From the NCBI GenBank assembly GCA_014885115.2, contig WKLE02006691.1, forward strand, positions 30,244 through 48,414: a stretch of 18,171 nucleotides of DNA, written 5' to 3'. Made by a program: the position numbers and the translations under genes. Shown in pieces: positions 8,992 through 15,982 of this stretch (its first letter is position 1; every line of letters starts with the position of its first letter). The notes beneath the pieces were generated by a model. It was not told where the DNA came from and searched no databases. It worked only from the letters and a program-made list of their open reading frames with translations. This DNA comes from Asterionellopsis glacialis (lineage: Eukaryota; Bacillariophyta; Plagiogrammaphyceae; Rhaphoneidales; Asterionellopsidaceae).

Positions 8992-11112
8992 TTATGAAAC
9001 ATTCCAGTCAATTGGTTCTTTTCCAGCAGCTTTCAGAGCATCATTACACCGACTAAAACATCTGGATCCCAAAAAGGGGGAACTAGTTTTTGTTGCCCCG
9101 AGAGGACTAGGATGGCTTGTTCGGATTACGACGTGCTTATCTTCATTGACACCACGTGCCTTCTTAGCAGCTGGGTTACCCCATAGTAAGAAAACAAGGC
9201 CTTCCTTCCTTTCATTTAGAGTTTTGATGATCTCATCCGTAAAATCCTCCCAACCATGTTTTGAATGGCTGTTAGCCTCACCCTTTCGTACGGTAAGAAC
9301 CGCATTAAGCAAAAGAACGCCCTGTTCCTCCCAACATGTCAAACATCCATGTCGAGGAGCATCGATTCCTACATCGTCAATTGCTTCTCTAAAAATATTC
9401 TTCAGTGATGGCGGTGGTGGTACACCGGGTTGAACCGAAAAGGCAAGTCCATGTCCTTGTCCTGGTCCATGATATGGATCTTGTCCAACAATCACAACCT
9501 TCACCTTCTCCAATGGACAAAGATTCAATGCTGAAAAAATATCACGCTCCGGAGGGAAGATAGTTGCTCCCTGAGACCGCTCAGCCGCCAAGAACCTTGA
9601 TAGCTCCCCAAAAGATTCCGACTTTATTGCCCCCGATAGAGCATCTTTCCAGTGACGATCATTAAGACTAGCAATGAGCTGATCCACATACTCTTCGTTT
9701 TCTTTCGGATTATATGCGGCTGATTTATTCTCCTTTTCCTCACTTTCAATGCGATGCATTTCACTAGTTGAACGGCCAATAAAATCAAAAGGGTCTGAAA
9801 CAGCTTTCTCCTTGATCACAATTTTTTCATTTCGTCGTTCTGATAATGTCATGAAGAGCTGATCCTCCGTGTACCAAATTGTTCGACCATGTGGACCGTT
9901 GACATCCTTTCTTACAGGTTTTCCCCGAGCGCAATACTGACGCCCATAGCATTGCAAGTTGAATTCAAACTGTCCCTTGTTTCCATCAACGTCACGGTAT
10001 GATCCACCTTGACGGGTAAGTCCCTGAGCTTTGTAGGATTCCTGCGAGACCGATTGCAATTCTCTAAACAACATCCTTTGTTGAACATGGTCAATTTCTT
10101 GTAAGCTTGCAAATGGATCAACTCCAGCCCTGTATAGACCCTCTGCTAGAATGTAATTACCAATACCACAAATTTTTGCTTGATCCATCAAAAACTTACA
10201 AACATTAAGCTCTGGTTTTTGGTTCGCCACAAGGCCAACAAAAACATCTTCAGTTGTAGTTTTGTCATTTAGAATGTCTGGTCCCAATAACTTTCCCAAT
10301 TTTTCATCCAAAGCTTTCGCCGACAAGCAAAATTTTATAGTTCCAAAGTTTCTCATATCATGGTAATATATTTTTCGAATCTTTTGAGAATCAGTATCTA
10401 ATAATTCCAAATACCATCTTGCATGTCTTGAGTCTCGTTCATGCTCTTCTTCACTTACAAACCGACCGCTCATACCTAATGTCACCCAGATACTTCTTTG
10501 GAAATCATTCGCATCTTCGTTATCTTCGTCTAATTCAGTAACAGAATTGTGTCCGCTTTCATGGTTTCCTTTTTTGGATCCATCATCAAGGCGCAAATAA
10601 ATGAACTTTCCCTTGGCATTCCATTCTTGAATAATGTCAACATTATTATCAGTTCCTATAGAGACACCATTGTCACCATTCATCGTACGGGGTGTCATCG
10701 TCTTTGCAAATTCCAAAAACCCATCTGGCTTACCATGACGCACGTATCGGCCTGAAAGGAAACGGATATCACAAAGTCTCTTTCCTACACCACCTTGTAA
10801 TTGATCTACCAGTGTCCGAACTTCAGGACCTTCTGGCATCATGGAAATGAAGGATTTTCGCATCCCACCACCTGCACTTGACGAAAATTTTCTCGATTGA
10901 ACAGGTCTTATATCTATCTCTGGTTTTACAGAGAATACCGTTCCGCGAAATGAAGACGTAGTGGTTGATGCTACGGTCGCCATAGATGATAATGCATTCA
11001 CAGCTACTCGTTTCTGATACATCGTCATTGTCGCCATTATGATCATTATCTTGAGACTAGATGGCATGACATACCAAGTATTCATCTGATTTTTTGATAA
11101 AAAATCTACCAC
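8992..11112 (-). CDS. Fused DNA glycosylase: Fpg/Nei domain plus uracil-DNA glycosylase (UNG)
   Basis: This is one uninterrupted 706-residue frame. Residues 92-435 form an Fpg/Nei glycosylase. The catalytic signature MPEGPE is at 92-97 (Schiff-base Pro93, Glu94, Glu97), and a beta-hairpin Lys (167/169, NAKGKF) precedes TLGMSGRF (211-218). YHDMRNFGTIKF, the helix-two-turn-helix ICGIGNYILAEGLYRAG (Asn319) and a segment QCYGRQYC...GPHGRTIWYTEDQ follow. That last segment fits a finger with only two of the four usual cysteines, probably zincless. Residues 483-706 are a full family-1 UNG: GQDPYHG (Asp545), LAFSV (Phe558), LLLNAVLTV (Asn603) and HPSPLGA (His667), ending IDWNVS as UNGs usually do. 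The domains would excise oxidised bases and uracil. The first 91 residues are basic and Ser/Thr-rich with RKFSSSA near the end, suggesting an organelle presequence. An internal start at 10839 is the alternative. Confidence 0.93.
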   Translation of the reverse strand: MVDFLSKNQMNTWYVMPSSLKIMIIMATMTMYQKRVAVNALSSMATVASTTTSSFRGTVFSVKPEIDIRPVQSRKFSSSAGGGMRKSFISMMPEGPEVRTLVDQLQGGVGKRLCDIRFLSGRYVRHGKPDGFLEFAKTMTPRTMNGDNGVSIGTDNNVDIIQEWNAKGKFIYLRLDDGSKKGNHESGHNSVTELDEDNEDANDFQRSIWVTLGMSGRFVSEEEHERDSRHARWYLELLDTDSQKIRKIYYHDMRNFGTIKFCLSAKALDEKLGKLLGPDILNDKTTTEDVFVGLVANQKPELNVCKFLMDQAKICGIGNYILAEGLYRAGVDPFASLQEIDHVQQRMLFRELQSVSQESYKAQGLTRQGGSYRDVDGNKGQFEFNLQCYGRQYCARGKPVRKDVNGPHGRTIWYTEDQLFMTLSERRNEKIVIKEKAVSDPFDFIGRSTSEMHRIESEEKENKSAAYNPKENEEYVDQLIASLNDRHWKDALSGAIKSESFGELSRFLAAERSQGATIFPPERDIFSALNLCPLEKVKVVIVGQDPYHGPGQGHGLAFSVQPGVPPPPSLKNIFREAIDDVGIDAPRHGCLTCWEEQGVLLLNAVLTVRKGEANSHSKHGWEDFTDEIIKTLNERKEGLVFLLWGNPAAKKARGVNEDKHVVIRTSHPSPLGATKTSSPFLGSRCFSRCNDALKAAGKEPIDWNVS

Positions 11113-11520
11113 TTTATGTTCAACGCAATATGCAACCTTTTATCATGACATGGGGTTCGATGGTTCATGAATGTCATTACCGCACTTCAAAACAACCGCA
11201 GATAGAAAAAAGATGAGGTGGTGTTGTCTAGTCTACATCGGATCTGATCTTTGATAGCTTTGTTTGACTTTTGGGCTGTCTTTTCAAAAATCAGGGGGTT
11301 GGAATATAACGGGGTATCATACTTTTGGAGGGGTCGTGAACACGTCAATGAAACGTCACTGTTATGTCCATAGTGCTTTCTCACAAACAAACTCATCTTT
11401 TGAGACAGATCTTCTGTGCATCATCATGCCTCAACGCGTATCTTACCTAGTCACAATAAAAAGACGAGAGAACGGGTAACATAGTCAGAAGACGAACAGA
11501 ACACCATATTTCTTGCCAAC
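11113..11520. other. Divergent spacer between the glycosylase-fusion and PDZ genes
   Basis: This 408-base region lies upstream of both genes. Small open frames here are not supported by composition or similarity. No defined promoter element stands out. Confidence 0.5.
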
Positions 11521-12213
11521 ATGAAAATTATTGTTGTATGGCTCCTTGCTGCCCTTTCATTTGGTAGTAGCAATGCTTTTGTTGTGAAACCCAATCATGT
11601 TTCGACAGCTTCCACGACAACTCGATTATTTGGTGCACGATTTCCCGACGTTTCTGGTGTAGGATACACTGTTCAAGTTGCTAAACCATTGGGAGTTATC
11701 TTTGGTGAAAATCCAGAACCATCCTTGGGACTTGTAGTTGATGATGTTACTGAAGCTCAAAATGGTGCTATGGCAGGGATTCGTGTTGGAGATCAATTAG
11801 TTGCCGTGGACGGTGAAAGTGTTGTAGGATGCGACTTTGATGATGCCATGAATTTATTGATTAATGCTGATTCACAAGTACAAATTCAAATGTTCCGTGG
11901 TGATGTTCGATCGCTTTATACCATCCTTACTAACCTAAAGGGTGGACCAGTCGAAGATGAAGGAGAGGAACCTGACGTTATTGATGAAAACTACGTTCCA
12001 CCCAAAATTGAAATTGTTGAAAAAGAACCGTTGACTGCGAAAGACCTTTTGAGAGGACTTGGAAAAGCAGTCAGTTCTATCACTGAAGATTTAGCACCAA
12101 AAGAAGAAGACAAGAAAGGTGGATTATTTGGAGGTATGTTCTCTGGTGAAACCATACAATTGGAGGGCGATGAAGCCAGTGGCTTGAAGGAACAGTCAAG
12201 GAAGAACCAGTAA
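11521..12213 (+). CDS. Plastid-targeted single-PDZ-domain protein
   Basis: This 230-residue, single-exon protein starts with a signal peptide (residues 1-19, MKIIVVWLLAALSFGSSNA). It is cut before Phe20 (SNA|FVVKP), followed by a Ser/Thr-rich, Arg-containing transit segment (STASTTTRLFGAR). That is the ASAFAP-type bipartite leader that carries proteins into diatom plastids. A PDZ domain spans about 48-128. KPLGVIFGE is the carboxylate-binding loop, AGIRVGDQLVAVDGESV the central core and VQIQMFRG the last strand. The remainder is acidic, with a short helical region TAKDLLRGLGKAV (172-184) and a Gly-rich KKGGLFGGMFSG. No protease domain is present, so it is not a Deg or Ctp protease. A scaffold or adaptor for thylakoid or stromal proteins is inferred. 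It diverges from the glycosylase fusion. Confidence 0.85.
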   Translation: MKIIVVWLLAALSFGSSNAFVVKPNHVSTASTTTRLFGARFPDVSGVGYTVQVAKPLGVIFGENPEPSLGLVVDDVTEAQNGAMAGIRVGDQLVAVDGESVVGCDFDDAMNLLINADSQVQIQMFRGDVRSLYTILTNLKGGPVEDEGEEPDVIDENYVPPKIEIVEKEPLTAKDLLRGLGKAVSSITEDLAPKEEDKKGGLFGGMFSGETIQLEGDEASGLKEQSRKNQ

Positions 12214-12310
12214 TTTCCCAGACGACTGCGATCATGTGCTGAAAACTAGTATTTTTATACAACACGATGAAACCGTTAATCTAAATTATTCTTTAAAAAT
12301 TTTATCCAGA
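12214..12310. other. Very short convergent spacer (97 bp)
   Basis: Only 97 bases separate the PDZ and SNF2 stop codons. No canonical AATAAA is seen on either strand, so the two 3' UTRs probably overlap or use a variant signal. Confidence 0.5.
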
Positions 12311-15300
12311 TTACAAAAGATTGACAATTTCTCCTGTAGATGCTGGAGTGCCGTTTATTGTTGTCTGTTGCAAAGAATGTGTGTTCGTATTGACCTTGGG
12401 AAGCACCGACTTGAGCAGCTGAAAGACCGAAATTTTTGGTGCTGCTGCACTGGACCCATTATTTTCGGACCCTTCTACTAAAACTGCATTGGAATTTTGC
12501 TGCTTTTGCTCGATCACCGAGTCAATTTGTGTGTCTAGATCAAATGCGACCATCCAAATACTTTTTACAGGCTTAGTCTGCCCGATTCTCCGCACTCGGT
12601 CTTCGGCCTGTGATGCATCACCAGGAGTCCATGGACGGTCCAGCAAAATGATGGTATGAGCTGCCGTCAACGTCAAACCAACACCACCGGCTCCAAAAGT
12701 ACACACAAATGTCGATGACAAACCAGTCTTTTTGAAAATATGGGCGAGGAAATCAAGACAAATGAGTCGATTGGTGGTAAAAATATATACCATGAAACCT
12801 CATACCCAACAACAACGCTATTTTCATAGAGACATACCTGAAAGTTATCTACCATGGCTTGCCGTTTTTGAGCAGGTGTTTCGCCGGTTAGCAGCTCCCC
12901 ATTCCAGCCCAGTTCTGAAAGCTGCTTATGAACAGATTTTGCAACTTGACAAAAACTGGTAAAAATAACAATTGCCGGTTCCTCTTTCAATATTTTGTTT
13001 GCAAGTCCTACGGTAGCATCAATTTTGGCTATAGAACCTATTTGTCGTACTCTTTGTACAGCACCAAGAATTGCATCACCACTTGACTCGAAATTGCTCG
13101 AGTTTTCATAAAGGCGTGCCTACATAACATTTGCGTGGATTACAATATTTTTTAATGAGAAAATATTTTGTTGAACAATCAAATGATACGAACAGAGGGT
13201 TTTCAAAACTTACCAAATCATCTAATGCTGTATTGTGTCGAATCTGATGGCGACTACTGACAGGTACCTTATGAACAGTCCGTGTTCTGGGCGGTAAGTC
13301 CTTCAGACATTGTTCTTTGGTCATATGCAAAAGATGGGATGCCACATGAGCACGTAAACATGGTAGGTTGGATGAGCCATTGGCATCCCACACTCGCCCC
13401 CTTCCAAAATTTTTTTCCTGACCTGCACAAAATTGAATCTCGTATGCCTTTTGTCGATCGCCAAAAGGATGACGTACCGCCTTTAGTAACGGAAAGAGAT
13501 TCAAAGGTTTTCCATTCTTCATGGGTGTTCCAGTCAGTAGCAGAACACCTATACATTTGGGTGATGACACTAATTGGAGCACATCCTTCGTCCGCGTCGA
13601 TGCCATGGATTGCATGGAATGTGCTTCGTCACAAACCACAATATACTCACTTACATTGGACGCAACTTTTGGAATTTTTGCCCAACTGCATATTTGCATT
13701 TTGTTTGGATCATTAGATACTGCATCATTCGTTTTCCCTCGTTTGTTGTTGTCATCTTGGACATCTAATCCTGTAGCCTCTTCAGCTGTACATTTCCATT
13801 CCTTCTTCAAGGACACTGGACAAATGACAAATACTTTCAGCGTAGGAAAGGTTCGTTTGAATGCTTTGGCCCACACACAACCAATCAGTGTTTTGCCCAA
13901 CCCCATATCGAGTGCTAAAATGATGCGTCTCATTAGTAAACCTCGTAATATTGCCTTTTTTTGGTGTGAAAAGAGTGACCAGCCATTTAACAATGGAGAC
14001 GATAACGCAGCATGTTTGACCAATGACTGTCGATGTTCATCTGCCACCGGTTGAATACGATCACTTGTGTATACAAGTTCTGGAGGCAAGGCCGGAAGAG
14101 TGCTACCAGTCGCTGTTTGGATGGGATTAGTCGGTTGATTCAGATTGTTTGTGTTTTGAATTTGCTGTCTACTGCTGTTCATTCCAGGACGGACAGGAAC
14201 TGAAGTAGTAGACTGTTGAGATAAAGATGTGGCGATACCCCAGGAAGTTGGTCTGTCAAGTTGGAGCGGGGGTGCTGATTTGGACGGATTGTTTCTGACC
14301 TGTCCATCGTTCTCCATGGCAATACCAGCAAGTTTAGTGAATGGTTTGCTAGATAATGGATTTGCCTTTATCATGTGTGTAGATTCTTTGCCAGTACTGT
14401 GTTTGGATGGCATTGATCTTGAGGCTGAAGGTATCATTGGTCGGTTCTGTATCTCCACTTTCTGCAAAGGACAAAGAATCTCAGAGGTACGAGGGTCAGC
14501 TGAGGTTGGCTGTGCTGTCTTGTTGTAGTCCAAACTCTTTTTCACCGTAAAGACATCCTCTACGTCTATAGCAGTGTTTGGATTGATCCGTTGGCGATTT
14601 ATTTCAATGTCCTTGGTATTATTATTTATTGATTTTGTTAATGTCTGTACCTGTCGACCAACACCAACTGAATTTGTGGTTGTATCTGATAAGCTACCAT
14701 GTAACCCACTACTAGTAGCAACTTTGCTTACTTTTTTCTCCATTTGAAGAAATGCAGCATCCCAATCCACGGTAGTATCATCCTCCCATGATGTGTTATT
14801 GCTATCATTATTTATCTTCCGTGTCAATTTTTTGAATGTTGACTTTTGGTTGGATGGAAGGTTATTAATATTAGTCCTGATGCCTGTATCTGATCTGACT
14901 TGATTGTTATTGCTTTCAGAATGTTGTTGTTGTTGTTGTTGTTTGAAGATATGTTTCATATATGGATTTTTCACAGATTTAGGTTCTACCCTCAATGTAG
15001 AATTTAAAGATACAATGATATGGTGATTATTAGTACTTGTACAAGATTGTTCTTTTTCTTTTCTTACATTTCGATTGTCCAGAGCAGTAGACACATTAGC
15101 TGTTGTGACTTTACAATGGTCATTATTTTTCAATGTTTCATCATTGAGGTTTAATGGAGAACAATCTCTTTGTGGTGATTGGTTTTGATATGAATTTGTG
15201 TTGTGAATGGGTAGTAACTTTTGTTTCGAATTTGATTCCGAAACAACATGAGCTACACAAGACGTAGCCGATGGATGTGGATGATGATATGACTTTTCGA

Positions 15301-15370
15301 TCTCTGTTCGAGGTCGTTTTCGAATGTATGGATTACGGACCGTTGGTCGTGATTGTTCTGGGAGGACCAT
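12311..15370 (-). CDS. SNF2-family ATPase, SMARCAL1/ZRANB3-like, three exons
   Basis: The exons on the minus strand are 15370-13214, 13119-12838 and 12727-12311. The introns are 13213-13120 (GTAAGT...TGTAG, 94 nt) and 12837-12728 (GTATGT...AAAAG, 110 nt), both phase 0, giving 951 residues. About 455 low-complexity, Ser/Thr/Asn/Gln-rich residues come first. The motor then carries motif I DMGLGKT (488-494), motif II CDEAH (580-584), motif III LLTGTPMKNGKP (611-622), the GSSN block (665-668) shared with SMARCAL1, IVIFTSF at the start of the second lobe, FGAGGVGLTLTAA (motif V) and QAEDRVRRIGQT (motif VI). SMARCAL1 and ZRANB3 are annealing helicases that remodel stalled replication forks. A similar nuclear role is inferred. 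No HARP, HIRAN, zinc-finger or HNH domain is evident. Confidence 0.88.
14923..14943 (-). repeat. Trinucleotide microsatellite coding for polyglutamine
   Basis: Seven GTT units on the plus strand encode six consecutive Gln residues (about 144-149) in the disordered N-terminus of the SNF2 protein. It is a typical slippage-prone tract whose length may vary between strains. Confidence 0.8.
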
Positions 15371-15436
15371 GTTTTTTTTTAATATAAAGTATTATTTTTA
15401 ATTTTCCTTTGATGGCGTGCACTTCTTCTTGTCATT

Positions 15437-15456
15437 GTCTCTCTAGATAGAGAGAC
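15437..15456. repeat. Inverted repeat 1 (CTCTCTA core)
   Basis: The string GTCTCTCTAGATAGAGAGAC has perfect 9-bp arms around a 2-nt centre. It lies 67-86 bases upstream of the SNF2 start codon. Confidence 0.85.
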
Positions 15457-15505
15457 TTTCTGGAGCAAAGCCTTCAACTGTTTCAATGTTGACGCGTCTT
15501 TTTGC

Positions 15506-15519
15506 TCTCTAGCTAGAGA
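15506..15519. repeat. Inverted repeat 2 (perfect palindrome)
   Basis: TCTCTAGCTAGAGA is a perfect 14-bp palindrome sharing the TCTCTA core with its neighbours. It is 49 bases from inverted repeat 1. Confidence 0.85.
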
Positions 15520-15851
15520 AACCGAGTAGTGTTTTTTTTTAATTTTTCTCTGTTGGGGTTCAATAAAAAAATCAATTCAGACACACGCACAAACAGACGC
15601 TTTAAAACAAAGGCGAGATTAATTTGGGGTTATTGGATAACGCTAACCGGTCCGCGTTATTTTACCTCTAGTACGGTAATTGGTATACCAGGGGTATACG
15701 GTACCGGTCCATGTGGAACACATGGTACGATCATGTACAGTAAATACTAAATTCCACGGAGAGTACTAATTAACCCTATCAATTTAGGAACAGATCACCA
15801 AAAACTCCATGTGTACCCCTAATGGATAAAATTATTTTACGTGTAGTTACT

Positions 15852-15869
15852 CTCTCTAGCTCTAGAGAG
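15852..15869. repeat. Inverted repeat 3 (CTCTCTAG core)
   Basis: CTCTCTAG-CT-CTAGAGAG has perfect 8-bp arms around a 2-nt centre. It lies 114-131 bases upstream of the glycosyltransferase start codon, mirroring the position of repeat 1 relative to the SNF2 gene. Confidence 0.85.
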
Positions 15870-15982
15870 TATGTCTCATAGTAGAGAGGCAAAATGAAGA
15901 TCACCATTTTCTGTCGGTTATCGTCATTTGTCATTTCGGAACACATAATATCATTATCTCGTTAGACTAGAGACCTACAACG

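Larger units (their letters stand above)
15371..15982. promoter_or_regulatory. Divergent spacer rich in inverted repeats (SNF2 / glycosyltransferase)
   Basis: This 612-base region lies upstream of both genes. Besides the three CTCTCTA(G)-based inverted repeats listed separately, it has TAACGC...GCGTTA (15638-15659) and a direct repeat ACCGGTCC (15646-15653, 15703-15710). It also has the palindromes GGTATACC (15682-15689) and CCATGTG-GAA-CACATGG (15709-15725). Half-sites GTAGAGAGG (near 15880) and CTAGAGAC (near 15966) recall the main core. Such a density of dyads suits a bidirectional control region, but function is inferred. The open frame at 15529-15750 looks accidental. Confidence 0.45.

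Noticed and set aside
9146..9433. 95-codon plus-strand ORF
   Set aside because: It is an antisense shadow of the UNG domain, whose motifs are unmistakable on the minus strand.
13282..14054. Long plus-strand ORFs (144 and 177 codons) opposite the SNF2 gene
   Set aside because: They are antisense to well-conserved helicase motifs, have no recognisable domain and are explained by codon bias of the real gene.
15529..15750. 73-codon ORF in the divergent spacer
   Set aside because: Its composition follows palindromes and poly-T sequence and the peptide matches nothing; it is more likely promoter DNA.
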